44,853 bases of DNA. It comes from JBGZEX01 sp041846495 (GTDB taxonomy: Bacteria > Bacteroidota > Bacteroidia > Bacteroidales > Marinifilaceae). Below the pieces are notes generated by a model that was not told the DNA's origin, ran no database searches, and worked only from the letters and a program-made list of their open reading frames with translations. Of this stretch, positions 32,862 to 40,843 are shown one piece after another (position 1 is the stretch's first letter; each line of letters opens with the position of its first letter). Position numbers and translations under genes: made by a program. The DNA is taken from NCBI GenBank assembly GCA_041846495.1, contig JBGZEX010000054.1:1-44853 (forward strand). The letters are read 5' to 3'.

Positions 32862-34889
32862 ATGATAGATACGCTTAATAAGACGGCGGACAATATCCGG
32901 ATATTGTCTGCTGCCATGGTAGAAAAAGCCAAATCCGGTCATCCGGGCGGGGCTATGGGAGGTGCGGATTTCATCAATGCATTATACGCACGGTTTTTAA
33001 ATTTCGACCCCGACGACATGAAATGGTTCAATCGGGACAGATTTTTTCTCGATCCCGGCCATATGTCTCCCATGTTATACGCCATGTTGTATATTACGGG
33101 AAATTATACGAAAACGGAAATAGAAAATTTCCGGCAGTGGCAATCTCCCACATCCGGTCACCCCGAACTCGATCCGGGAAGAGGGATAGAAAACACCTCC
33201 GGTCCTCTCGGACAAGGCCACACTATGGCAGTAGGAGCAGCCATAGCCGAACGCTTCCTTTGCGCCCGTTTCGGAGAATGGATGTCGCATAAAACCTATG
33301 CTTTCATTTCGGACGGAGGCATACAGGAAGAAATCTCCCAAGGCGCCGGACGCATTGCAGGCAGTTTGGGATTATCCAACCTCATCATGTTCTACGATGC
33401 CAATAACGTTCAGTTATCCACCACCGTAGAAGAAGTCAGTTGCGAAAACACGGCTCTCAAATACCGGTCATGGGGTTGGAATGTAATTGAAATCGACGGC
33501 AATAAGGTGGAAGAAATCCTCGATGCCTTGGAAAAAGCGAATGCGGAAAAAGACCGTCCCACCCTTATCATAGGCCATACTCTTATGGGAAAAGGAGCCG
33601 TAGGTGCCAACGGAGAAGATTTCAGCAATAAGATATCCACGCACGGGCAACCTCTCTCCAAAGCGGGAGCTTCAATCGAAGCTACAATCCGGAACCTGAA
33701 CGGAAATCCGGAAAAACCCTTCGAGATATTCCCGGAAGTAAAAGCATTTTACGAAAAAGTATTGGAAGAAAAAAGGACCTATGCTCAAAAGAAAAAAGCG
33801 GAACAGGCGAAATGGGAAAAAGAAAACCCCGAATTGGCTCTTAAATACCGTGCATTCGTAGAAGGGGTACTTCCGGATATCGATTATGCGTCCATCATTC
33901 AGAAAAGCGATACGGCAACCCGCTCCGCTTCTGCTGCAGTACTCAAAACTTTTGCCGGCAAAATAGAGAATATGATCGTATGTTCCGCCGATTTGTCCAA
34001 TTCCGATAAAACCGACGGTTTCCTCAGCGGAGGAGCCGCCCCTCTTATCAAAGGCGATTTTCGCGGCGCCTTTCTTCAGGCCGGGGTATCGGAACTGACA
34101 ATGGCCTCCATCTGCAACGGGATCGTACTCCACGGCGGCGTTTTTGCCGTATGCGGAACCTTTTTCGTATTCTCCGACTATATGAAACCGGCCGTACGTA
34201 TGGCTGCTCTTATGCAACTTCCCGTAAAATACGTATGGACCCACGATTCTTTCCGGGTGGGAGAAGACGGACCGACCCACCAACCGGTAGAACAGGAAGC
34301 ACAAATCCGATTGATGGAAAAACTAAAAAACCATAGCGGCAAAATGAGCCTTCTCGCATTACGCCCGGCAGACGCCAACGAAACTACGGCAGCATGGCAA
34401 ATGGCTATGGAAAACCGTCATGCCCCGACAGCATTGATCCTTTCCCGTCAGAACATCAAAGATATTCCCGGACTTTCTTTCAACGATGCCTTGAATGCCC
34501 GAAAAGGAGCTTATATCGTAGCGGAGCCGGAACAACCTGCAAATATCATCCTTATCGCCTCGGGCTCGGAAGTTTCCACCTTAGTGGAAGCAGCCTCCAT
34601 ACTGAAAGAAAAAGGCATTCATGCCCGCATCGTATCCTTGATTTCGGAAGGACTGTTCCGGGAGCAACCCGACTCCTACCGTACAGGGATTCTTCCGGCG
34701 GGAATTCCGCGATTCGGACTTACGGCCGGACTCCCTTGTACCCTTGAAAATATTGTTGGAGAAAACGGAGAGGTACGGGGGTTGGAGCATTTCGGCTACT
34801 CCGCTCCTGCCGGCGTACTCGATGAAAAATTCGGATTCACCGGAAAGGAAGTCGCCCTGCGGATTGTTGAATTTTTACAGAACAGATAA
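32862..34889 (+). CDS. tkt: Transketolase
   Basis: This thiamine-diphosphate enzyme of the non-oxidative pentose phosphate pathway has 675 residues, full length. N-terminal MVEKAKSGHPGGAMGGADF, DRFFLDPGHMSPMLYAML and GPLGQGHTMAVGAA are hallmark motifs. The ThDP motif reads SDGGIQEE...YDANNVQLS, with Ser in place of the usual first Gly of GDG, as I recall for Bacteroidota enzymes. The middle pyrimidine-binding domain has GGVFAVCGTFFVFSDYMKPAVR and the C-terminal domain LIASGSEVSTLVEAA. It is preceded by its own promoter box and followed by tandem hairpins, so it is probably monocistronic. Confidence 0.95.
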   Translation: MIDTLNKTADNIRILSAAMVEKAKSGHPGGAMGGADFINALYARFLNFDPDDMKWFNRDRFFLDPGHMSPMLYAMLYITGNYTKTEIENFRQWQSPTSGHPELDPGRGIENTSGPLGQGHTMAVGAAIAERFLCARFGEWMSHKTYAFISDGGIQEEISQGAGRIAGSLGLSNLIMFYDANNVQLSTTVEEVSCENTALKYRSWGWNVIEIDGNKVEEILDALEKANAEKDRPTLIIGHTLMGKGAVGANGEDFSNKISTHGQPLSKAGASIEATIRNLNGNPEKPFEIFPEVKAFYEKVLEEKRTYAQKKKAEQAKWEKENPELALKYRAFVEGVLPDIDYASIIQKSDTATRSASAAVLKTFAGKIENMIVCSADLSNSDKTDGFLSGGAAPLIKGDFRGAFLQAGVSELTMASICNGIVLHGGVFAVCGTFFVFSDYMKPAVRMAALMQLPVKYVWTHDSFRVGEDGPTHQPVEQEAQIRLMEKLKNHSGKMSLLALRPADANETTAAWQMAMENRHAPTALILSRQNIKDIPGLSFNDALNARKGAYIVAEPEQPANIILIASGSEVSTLVEAASILKEKGIHARIVSLISEGLFREQPDSYRTGILPAGIPRFGLTAGLPCTLENIVGENGEVRGLEHFGYSAPAGVLDEKFGFTGKEVALRIVEFLQNR

Positions 34890-34902
34890 TAACATCCGTC
34901 AT

Positions 34903-34970
34903 GTTTCAAAATACGACATCACTAAAAAACGAAAAGGTTCACAAACCTTCGATTCCGAATATTTTGAAAC
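34903..34970 (+). repeat. Long-range inverted repeat after transketolase
   Basis: GTTTCAAAATA (34903-34913) and TATTTTGAAAC (34960-34970) are perfect inverted copies enclosing a second stem-loop (AAGGTT-caca-AACCTT). It lies directly after the tkt stop and before another hairpin (34977-35015). Confidence 0.5.
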
Positions 34971-34976
34971 AGAAAC

Positions 34977-35015
34977 CGAAGTTTTTCGCATAACCGGATT
35001 ATGCGAAAAACTTCG
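34977..35015 (+). terminator. 17-bp perfect hairpin after transketolase
   Basis: Bases 34977-34993 pair perfectly with 34999-35015 around a 5-base loop (CCGGA). No long T-run follows. It probably ends or stabilises the tkt transcript. Confidence 0.6.
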
Positions 35016-35063
35016 CCCCTTATCATAAACTCAAAGGTTTTTAACCGATAAAACAAAACAGAC

Positions 35064-35471
35064 ATGAGACGACATCAAACATACGATACCGGACTACTCG
35101 TCATTCGAATCGGAATCGGATTGGCTTTCTTTTTCCACGGTCTTCCCAAACTCATGGAAGGCATCGAAGGTTGGGAAAACTTAGGTAAAAACATGCTCGT
35201 ATTCGGTATCGGTTTCGCTCCCGCTTTTTGGGGATTTCTATCGGCATCGGCAGAATGTATCGGAGGCTTGCTTATCGTTTTAGGCATCGTTTTCCGGCCT
35301 GCCGCCTTTATTCTGTGCATAAATATGATCGTAGCCTTAACGATGCATCTAAAGCATGGAGACAGCTTCATCACCTACTCCCATGCTTTGGAATCCCTCG
35401 TCGTATTTTTTGCTCTCCTCATAAGCGGCCCCGGATATTTCAAATTGGGAAAGAAACGTCCAAGGCGATGA
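35064..35471 (+). CDS. DoxX-family membrane protein
   Basis: The protein has 135 residues and four predicted membrane helices (LLVIRIGIGLAFFFHGLPKL; FWGFLSASAECIGGLLIVLG; FILCINMIVALTMHL; ALESLVVFFALLISGPGYF). FFHGLPK and the GPG near the end are typical of DoxX/SURF4-like proteins. Their biochemical role is unclear; some work with oxidoreductases. It is convergent with ubiE. Confidence 0.88.
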   Translation: MRRHQTYDTGLLVIRIGIGLAFFFHGLPKLMEGIEGWENLGKNMLVFGIGFAPAFWGFLSASAECIGGLLIVLGIVFRPAAFILCINMIVALTMHLKHGDSFITYSHALESLVVFFALLISGPGYFKLGKKRPRR

Positions 35472-35484
35472 ATAAAATCGTCTT

Positions 35485-36186
35485 TCAATACGAATTTTTA
35501 TATCCCGAATACAAAGTCGCTATTCCCAGCGTATAGGTTCGTGCCTCAAGACGGGAAAATCCGGCATCCCGCATCATGGCCAGAAAATCCTCTCCTTGAG
35601 GGAAGTTCTCTACGGAAGCCGGAAGATATTCATAGGCATGACGATTACCCGAAATCCATCTCCCGATAAGCGGAAGTATATTAAAGAAATAAAATCGATA
35701 CAATTGCTTAACCGGAAATTTCACGGGGGTGGAGAATTCCAATATCAAAACCTGACCGCCGTTTTTCATCACTCGAAACATTTCCGAAAGTCCTTTCCGG
35801 GGATTCTCGAAATTACGTATGCCGAAAACGGAAGAAACCGCATCGAAACGTCCATCCTCGAAAGTTAAGGATTCGCAATCCCCGTTCACCAAAGAGATAC
35901 GGCCGTCCAAGCCCATGCGCCGGATTTTTTTACGCCCCACTTCCAACATATTCTCCGAAAGATCCACCCCCACGATACGGGAGACTCCGGATTTCCAAGC
36001 CGCAATAGCCGAATCTCCCGTACCGCAAGCGACATCCAGCAACTCCCCTTTATTTCCGGAGCAAATCGTCTTCATCATCCGCTTTCTCCATAAAGTATCG
36101 ATATTCAAAGACAATATCCCGTTCAAACCGTCGTAACTTCCGGCAATATCATTAAAAATATTTTTTACCTTTTCTTTTTTCCCCAT
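35485..36186 (-). CDS. ubiE: Demethylmenaquinone methyltransferase
   Basis: The enzyme adds the ring methyl in menaquinone synthesis using SAM. It has 233 residues (also called menG). The N-terminal VKNIFNDIAGSYDGLNGILSL and the SAM motifs ELLDVACGTGDSAIAAW and IVGVDLSENMLEVGRKK, then FDAVSSVFGIRNFENPRKGL and ILEFSTP, are specific to the UbiE/MenG family. The final LGIATLYSGYK is also typical. Menaquinone is the respiratory quinone of Bacteroidales. Confidence 0.94.
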   Translation of the reverse strand: MGKKEKVKNIFNDIAGSYDGLNGILSLNIDTLWRKRMMKTICSGNKGELLDVACGTGDSAIAAWKSGVSRIVGVDLSENMLEVGRKKIRRMGLDGRISLVNGDCESLTFEDGRFDAVSSVFGIRNFENPRKGLSEMFRVMKNGGQVLILEFSTPVKFPVKQLYRFYFFNILPLIGRWISGNRHAYEYLPASVENFPQGEDFLAMMRDAGFSRLEARTYTLGIATLYSGYKNSY

Positions 36187-36287
36187 AATATCAAATCCTT
36201 CGGATTAAAATACAAAAAACACGAATCTCCCTAAAAGTTTAAGTAATTTTTCTCATTTCAATAATAGTAAAAAAAGGTTTTATACCC

Positions 36288-36295
36288 TACCTTTG
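36288..36295 (+). promoter_or_regulatory. -7 promoter box of the small membrane protein gene
   Basis: TACCTTTG exactly matches TAnnTTTG, 25 bases before the ATG at 36321. There is no clear -33 box. Confidence 0.45.
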
Positions 36296-36320
36296 TAAGG
36301 TAATTAATGAAAATGCGACT

Positions 36321-36527
36321 ATGTGGGTAACATTTTTTATTATCGTTTTATTCATCGTAGGCATATGCCTTACCGGACTCAGCCTAAGCATACTGCTCAA
36401 AAAAGACGGACGTTTTCCGGAAATTCATATCGGCAAAAACAAACATATGAAAAAGAAAGGCATAAAATGCGCCCGAGCATCCGATAAAGAAGAGCGGATT
36501 TCCTATAAGCCCGTAAACATAAAATAA
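36321..36527 (+). CDS. Small single-pass membrane protein, conserved in Bacteroidales
   Basis: The protein has 68 residues. One N-terminal membrane helix (about 3-26: VTFFIIVLFIVGICLTGLSL) is followed by a cytoplasmic tail with KKDGRFPEIHIGKNKHMKKKG and IKCARASDKEE. The pattern F-P-x-I-H-I-G-x-N-x-x-M-x-x-x-G-I-x-C is one I recall from small Bacteroidales proteins of unknown function. It has its own promoter box, which supports a real gene. Confidence 0.75.
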   Translation: MWVTFFIIVLFIVGICLTGLSLSILLKKDGRFPEIHIGKNKHMKKKGIKCARASDKEERISYKPVNIK

Positions 36528-36557
36528 ACTTAGGGAACTCCATAACGAAGAAACGCC

Positions 36558-37037
36558 TCATACCGGATAATTCAGGTTCTCCTCTTTAGCCCGTTCCAAT
36601 ACTTCTTCCAAATATTTCCGTGCCTCGTATTTCGCCATGGGCAGATTATGCAGCATATAATTCCCGCAATCCCGGGCTTCCGTACCCGGTATTTTCCCTT
36701 CGAAATCCCGGATAAACCGGAAAGTCTCCACCATCAACGGCAATATGTCCGAAGAGGTATAATCCCCCGCCATCAACAAATAATTTCCGGTCAAACACCC
36801 CATAGGGCCCCAATATATGATTTTATCCCCGAACACCGGATGATTTCTCAAATAGGTGGCAGCCAAATGTTCTATCGTATGCAGTTCGGGAACTCCCAAA
36901 ACGGGTTCCCGGTTCGGTTCTTTCATCCGAATATCGAAAGTGGTGATTACATTTTCACCCACATAATCTTTCCTCGACACGTAAATACCTCTCAACAAAC
37001 GAATATGGTCTAAATTAAAACTGGGAATCTTATCCAT
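36558..37037 (-). CDS. luxS: S-ribosylhomocysteine lyase
   Basis: LuxS splits S-ribosylhomocysteine into homocysteine and DPD, the precursor of autoinducer-2. It has 159 residues. Zinc ligands are His53 and His57 in HTIEH and the Cys in ARDCGNY; GPMGCLTGNYLL is the other family motif. It lies 1 base after mtnN, whose product is its substrate, and forms the end of the trpS-ruvA-MBL-mtnN-luxS run. It returns homocysteine to the pool that metY also feeds. Confidence 0.96.
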   Translation of the reverse strand: MDKIPSFNLDHIRLLRGIYVSRKDYVGENVITTFDIRMKEPNREPVLGVPELHTIEHLAATYLRNHPVFGDKIIYWGPMGCLTGNYLLMAGDYTSSDILPLMVETFRFIRDFEGKIPGTEARDCGNYMLHNLPMAKYEARKYLEEVLERAKEENLNYPV

Positions 37038-37038
37038 C

Positions 37039-37722
37039 TCATATTATTTTTAAAAATGTTTCGATTATCCGGAAAGACTTTCGGGGAGCCAATGTCCAAA
37101 AATCCTCGTATTGGGCATAATTGTTTTCTATTCCCGGCGTATCGCTTATGATGCGGATAGCCACGAAAGGACAACCGTAGAGATAAGCCACATGGGCAAT
37201 TGCCGCAGACTCCATATCTACGGCCAAACCTTCGGGGAATTCCGCTTTTATGCATTTCAATTCGCCGGGTTCGGATATGAATTTATCTCCGCAACATATC
37301 ATTCCGTACAGGGCCGGCATTTTCTCGGCCTTAAAACGCTCTATAAGCCCGGCATCGCAAGGGAAAACCGGAGGCATCCCTTCAACCTGCCCGTATGCAT
37401 TATTCGGTCCGCACCATACGTCATGGTATACGACGGATGTGGATACCACTACGTCCATCACCTTTACCTCGGGGTCTATTCCTCCTCCCACTCCCGAATT
37501 AATGATGCAATCGGGAGAAAACCGGCGTATCATCTCCACGGCTCCTACGGCCGCCGACACCTTCCCTATACCGCTCTTGGCTACAATCACCTCATTCTCG
37601 CCCACCCTCCCTTTGGATGCCTTGAACACTCCGTCGGAAATCTCTTCCGCCGCATCCAAAAGTCCTGCCGTAAGCCGGTATTCCGAATCCATTGCCACAA
37701 TCAATCCTATACGCTTACTCAT
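37039..37722 (-). CDS. mtnN: 5'-methylthioadenosine/S-adenosylhomocysteine nucleosidase
   Basis: The enzyme hydrolyses SAH to S-ribosylhomocysteine and adenine. The start at 37722 (MSKRIGLIVAMDSEY) fits the family; the ATG at 37749 adds nine residues and deepens the overlap with the hydrolase gene. The protein has 227 residues. Motifs: GLIVAMDSEYR, IVAKSGIGKVSAAVG, IINSGVGGGIDP, AVDMESAAIAHVAYLYGCPF and VAIRIISDTPG (catalytic Asp). It is directly upstream of luxS, so the two enzymes act in series. Confidence 0.93.
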   Translation of the reverse strand: MSKRIGLIVAMDSEYRLTAGLLDAAEEISDGVFKASKGRVGENEVIVAKSGIGKVSAAVGAVEMIRRFSPDCIINSGVGGGIDPEVKVMDVVVSTSVVYHDVWCGPNNAYGQVEGMPPVFPCDAGLIERFKAEKMPALYGMICCGDKFISEPGELKCIKAEFPEGLAVDMESAAIAHVAYLYGCPFVAIRIISDTPGIENNYAQYEDFWTLAPRKSFRIIETFLKII

Positions 37723-38356
37723 AAAAAAAGGGATTATATTTTTTTTCATAACCTATGGTCGTATTCGGACCGTGTCCGGGAATAACCACCACATCCTCCG
37801 GCAAAACGAACAACCTGGTTTTTATGCCCCTTATCAACTCCTCCCCGTTCCCCCGCTCCAGGTCGGTCCTGCCTATGCTCCCTCTGAACAACACGTCTCC
37901 CGCTACGAGCAGACGATGAGCTTCGGCATAATAGCAAAGACTCCCGGGAGAATGTCCGGGCACGGCAATAACTCGCAGTTCCGTATTCCCGAATACCACT
38001 TTATCTCCGTCCTCGAGCTCTTCTCCCGGTTCGGGCGGAACATCCGCCCCGCTTATTCCCAAAAAATCCGTTTGTTCCGCAAAATGTTCCAAAAGAAAGA
38101 TGTCTTCGGCCGAAGCCCGGGTTCTCAGCCCATAGGTCTCGAGCATAAAACCGTTTCCGAATATATGGTCCAAATGAAGATGGGTATTCAAAAGACAAAC
38201 CGGATTTATTTTACGCTCTTCAAAAAAACGGGATATGGCCAAACGCTCCCTGTCGAAAAGACAACCGCAATCTATGACGACAGCCTCACCGCTATCGTCG
38301 TACAAGACTACGGTATTTTCCTGCCAGGGATTATTTACGAATATTCTGTATTCCAT
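37715..38356 (-). CDS. MBL-fold metallo-hydrolase (glyoxalase II-like)
   Basis: The protein has 213 residues. Zinc-site motifs are NTHLHLDHIFG (HxHxDH), VPGHSPGSLCYY, LLVAGDVLFRGSIGRTDL and VIPGHGPNTTIGYEKKYNPF. This is the small hydroxyacylglutathione-hydrolase-like form without the C-terminal glyoxalase II helical domain. The true substrate is probably a thioester or a similar metabolite, unknown here. The C-terminus overlaps the mtnN start by 8 bases. Confidence 0.9.
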   Translation of the reverse strand: MEYRIFVNNPWQENTVVLYDDSGEAVVIDCGCLFDRERLAISRFFEERKINPVCLLNTHLHLDHIFGNGFMLETYGLRTRASAEDIFLLEHFAEQTDFLGISGADVPPEPGEELEDGDKVVFGNTELRVIAVPGHSPGSLCYYAEAHRLLVAGDVLFRGSIGRTDLERGNGEELIRGIKTRLFVLPEDVVVIPGHGPNTTIGYEKKYNPFFYE

Positions 38357-38361
38357 AACTA

Positions 38362-38946
38362 TTACAAATGTTTAAGAGCGCATTTGATCAACGATTCCAC
38401 CGTATGCTTTTCGCCTTCTCCCAATATTTTATCCACCGCTTTGACGGAAGCCGATTTCGAGAATCCCAACATTACCAAAGCCGAAAGGGCTTCCTCTCTT
38501 ACTCCCGAATCCGCTTGAGGAATGCAACTCCCTGCGGATTCCGGCAATCCTACCTTATCTCTCAATTCGATGATGATTTTCTGCGCCGTTTTCATTCCGA
38601 TGCCCTTCACCTGCTTTATCACATGCACGTTATCCTGCATAATGGCATTTACGATTTCATCGGTACTCATCGAACTCAGCATCAGCATGGCCGTAGCCGC
38701 TCCCACTCCGGATACGGATATCAACTGCCGGAAAATATTACGTTCCTCTGCGGAAAAAAATCCGTAAAGCAAATGAGCGTCGTCTCTGACGGCCAAATGC
38801 AAAAACAGACATACCTCCGACAATTGCCGGATACGGGTATAAGTATTCAGGGAAATATTGATTCTATAAGCAAGTCCTCCTCCGCATTCCACAACGGCAA
38901 AAGCCGGTCCCGCCTCCGCCAATTTTCCTTTAATATATTCGTACAT
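38362..38946 (-). CDS. ruvA: Holliday junction branch migration protein RuvA
   Basis: RuvA binds four-way junctions as a tetramer and loads RuvB helicase. It has 194 residues. The N-terminal OB-fold begins MYEYIKGKLAEAGPAFAVVE; the tandem helix-hairpin-helix region has LISVSGVGAATAMLML and VKGIGMKTAQKIIIELRDK; the C-terminal domain III (EALSALVMLGFSKSASVKAV) contacts RuvB. It lies 5 bases upstream of the MBL gene and 43 downstream of trpS. Confidence 0.96.
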   Translation of the reverse strand: MYEYIKGKLAEAGPAFAVVECGGGLAYRINISLNTYTRIRQLSEVCLFLHLAVRDDAHLLYGFFSAEERNIFRQLISVSGVGAATAMLMLSSMSTDEIVNAIMQDNVHVIKQVKGIGMKTAQKIIIELRDKVGLPESAGSCIPQADSGVREEALSALVMLGFSKSASVKAVDKILGEGEKHTVESLIKCALKHL

Positions 38947-38989
38947 CGTTCAATATGATTTTACATTCTCAAAGACATCTATACGGACT

Positions 38990-39973
38990 TCAACGAAAGC
39001 CTATGATCTTCCGTACCTCTTTCATCGTATCGCAGGCTCCCGCTCTCGCCTTTTCCGCACCTTCCCGCGCAATCCGGTCCAAATAATCCGTATCCCGGTA
39101 CAATTCCGCTATACGTTCTCTGATCGGCGCACAAAAACGATCGATATCCGCCGCCAGCTGCTTTTTCAAATCCCCGTATCTTATCTCGCAGGCATTATAC
39201 TGCCTGTCGAAAAAATCGTACGTATCCTTATCTGAAACGAGTCGCATTATGGTAAATAAATTCGCTACGGCATCCGGCTTCTTCGCATTGAGTTCCGTAG
39301 GACCGCTATCCGTCACCGCTTTCATCACCTTCTTCCTTATCGCAGCTTGGTCATCTATAAGATAAATGGCATTGCCTTCGGATTTTCCCATTTTCCCGGA
39401 GCCGTCCAGTCCCGGCACCTTCACCATATTGCCGTCGAGATAAAAAGACTCGGGTTCCGGAAAGAAATCCACCCCGTATATGGTATTGAACCGTCGGGCA
39501 TAACGCCTTGCCATCTCCATATTCTGTTCCTGATCTTTTCCCACCGGCACCTTATCCGCTTTATGCACGAGGATATCGGCCGCCATAAGCGTGGGATAAG
39601 TCAAAAGTCCCGCATTTACGTTATCCGGTTGTTTGCGCACCTTCTCTTTAAAAGTCGTGGTACGCTCCAATTCTCCGAGATAAGCGTTCATATTCAGGAA
39701 AAGATAAAGTTCCAATATCTCTTTTACATCGCTTTGCACATAAATCGAAACTTTTTGCGGATCCAATCCGCAGGCTATGTATTCGGCTAAAATCTTACGC
39801 ACGCCATCCACTATATCCACAGGTTTGGGGTTAGTGGTAAGAGAATGCCAGTCGGCGATAAAAAACAAACACCGGTATTCTTCCTGCATTTTCAAAAAAC
39901 TCTTTACCGCTCCGAAATAATTCCCCAAATGGAGATTCCCCGTCGGCCTAATCCCGCTAACAACTGTTTTCAT
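38990..39973 (-). CDS. trpS: Tryptophanyl-tRNA synthetase
   Basis: This class I aminoacyl-tRNA synthetase has 327 residues. The HIGH-type motif is PTGNLHLGNYFGAVKSF and the KMSKS-type motif is KMGKSEGNAIYL. MAADILVHKADKVPVGKDQ and HSLTTNP are typical TrpRS segments. It is the first gene of the minus-strand run, with a consensus promoter at 40001-40031. Confidence 0.96.
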   Translation of the reverse strand: MKTVVSGIRPTGNLHLGNYFGAVKSFLKMQEEYRCLFFIADWHSLTTNPKPVDIVDGVRKILAEYIACGLDPQKVSIYVQSDVKEILELYLFLNMNAYLGELERTTTFKEKVRKQPDNVNAGLLTYPTLMAADILVHKADKVPVGKDQEQNMEMARRYARRFNTIYGVDFFPEPESFYLDGNMVKVPGLDGSGKMGKSEGNAIYLIDDQAAIRKKVMKAVTDSGPTELNAKKPDAVANLFTIMRLVSDKDTYDFFDRQYNACEIRYGDLKKQLAADIDRFCAPIRERIAELYRDTDYLDRIAREGAEKARAGACDTMKEVRKIIGFR

Positions 39974-40000
39974 CTATCCGTCCGTTTTAATTATGAGGAG

Positions 40001-40031
40001 CAAAAATATTAATTTCGTGCGGATATTCAAA
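40001..40031 (-). promoter_or_regulatory. Consensus promoter of the trpS operon, at the edge of an IS remnant
   Basis: On the minus strand TTTG (40028-40031), 19 bases, then TATTTTTG (40001-40008) match the Bacteroidales -33/-7 consensus fully. Transcription would start near 39994, about 20 bases before the trpS ATG. The TTTG lies at the boundary of the IS256-like remnant. Confidence 0.75.
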
Positions 40032-40375
40032 ATCCGCCGTCCTAAAATACATTCGGGCATAGAGGCTGATTATCTTCTCAGCCATATCCCCGCCGACATT
40101 GTCTCACGTTTCTTGATAAACCGAGGGGCAAAGGAAACATCCCGGTCACGAAAAGTGGATACGGCGACTTCTCCCACAGGCGTCTCAACCTGCTTTCGCA
40201 TCTTGCCATTACGCCGATTCCCGCATCGGCGAAATCATTCCGTCAGATGAGCATCCATCTTACCCTCAAGGACGGCATTAAGAATATTTTCCGACAATGG
40301 TGCTTTTGCCCCATCCTTACCGAATAAAGGCTTGCCTCCGCCTTAAGTTCTGAAAGTACTCGGCTCGAAGCTCAT
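40030..40375 (-). pseudogene. IS256-family transposase remnant
   Basis: Minus-strand translation shows an N-terminal Mutator/IS256 transposase region broken by stops: LSENILNAVLEGKMDAHLTE (stop) then NGKMRKQVETPVGEVAVST, FRDRDVSFAPRFIKKRETMS and, after a frameshift near 40085, AEKIISLYAR. These follow the known order of IS256 proteins (EGE-D-HL, T-GEIEI-V-RDR-FEP-IVKK, EKIISLYA). At least two stop codons and one frameshift are present, and the catalytic part is gone. An 85-codon ORF on the opposite strand is a shadow of it. Confidence 0.75.
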
Positions 40376-40487
40376 TAAAATCAATTTCCTTACTCCTACT
40401 TTTTACTGTGTTGTTGCAAAGTTATTTATTTACCCTTTCAGCATGATACAGTTTAAATGACAAGCTCTTCATATATCGGATATTTCT

Positions 40488-40542
40488 TATAAGTAACACT
40501 TGGGGAGGTAAATTCTTTACCTCCCCAAGTGTTACTTATAAA
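40488..40542. repeat. Perfect 26-bp palindromic hairpin
   Basis: Bases 40488-40513 and 40517-40542 are exact inverted copies (ends TTATAAGTAACACTT, core GGGGAGGTAAA) around a 3-base loop. It lies 3' of the two small minus-strand ORFs and may end their transcript, but no U-run follows on either strand. Confidence 0.65.
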
Positions 40543-40678
40543 TGAACGTGAACTCTTCAATACCTTTTGGAAATTTCAAATAAATCTAATTTTGCCGTAA
40601 TATTCTTTATTTTTAATGTCTCCATTTTCGAGGCTCCGGATGTCGCCGTAAGGCATTTTTTCTTCTTTGTCTTTAATC

Positions 40679-40843
40679 CTATTTCTTAGAAAAAATACCG
40701 ATGATTCCTCGAACAATATCAGGACCATCGATAATTATCACATAGGCCAAAAGGCCTACGACTACAGCGATCAAAAAAGAGATGAAAGATGTCATTCTTT
40801 TTCTTCTATTCTTAATGTCTTGGTTTCCTTCCTGCGTAGTCAT
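40679..40843 (-). CDS. Small membrane peptide, partner of the double-glycine peptide
   Basis: This short ORF of 54 codons plus stop has ATG at 40843. It encodes MTTQEGNQDIKNRRKRM, a basic stretch, then a hydrophobic helix (SFISFLIAVVVGLLAYVIII) and DGPDIVRGIIGIFSKK. The helix and following turn resemble the neighbouring peptide (VAVVAIFITEFGDVRKGI versus GLLAYVIIIDGPDIVRGI), so the two may be diverged duplicates or a peptide and its immunity partner. It starts inside the 3' end of the upstream ORF (32-base overlap). The run of six T near its end (frame +1 continues RNRIKDKEEKMPYGDIRSL...) allows a frameshifted longer form. I do not recognise a family. Confidence 0.5.
   Translation of the reverse strand: MTTQEGNQDIKNRRKRMTSFISFLIAVVVGLLAYVIIIDGPDIVRGIIGIFSKK

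Noticed and set aside
37250..38518. A 422-codon open frame on the + strand
   Set aside because: It is antisense to mtnN and the MBL hydrolase, both well supported by catalytic motifs. Low-complexity Ser/Pro/Thr-rich translation.
39993..40250. An 85-codon ORF on the + strand before the small-peptide locus
   Set aside because: The opposite strand carries the IS256-like transposase remnant, which explains the sequence better.
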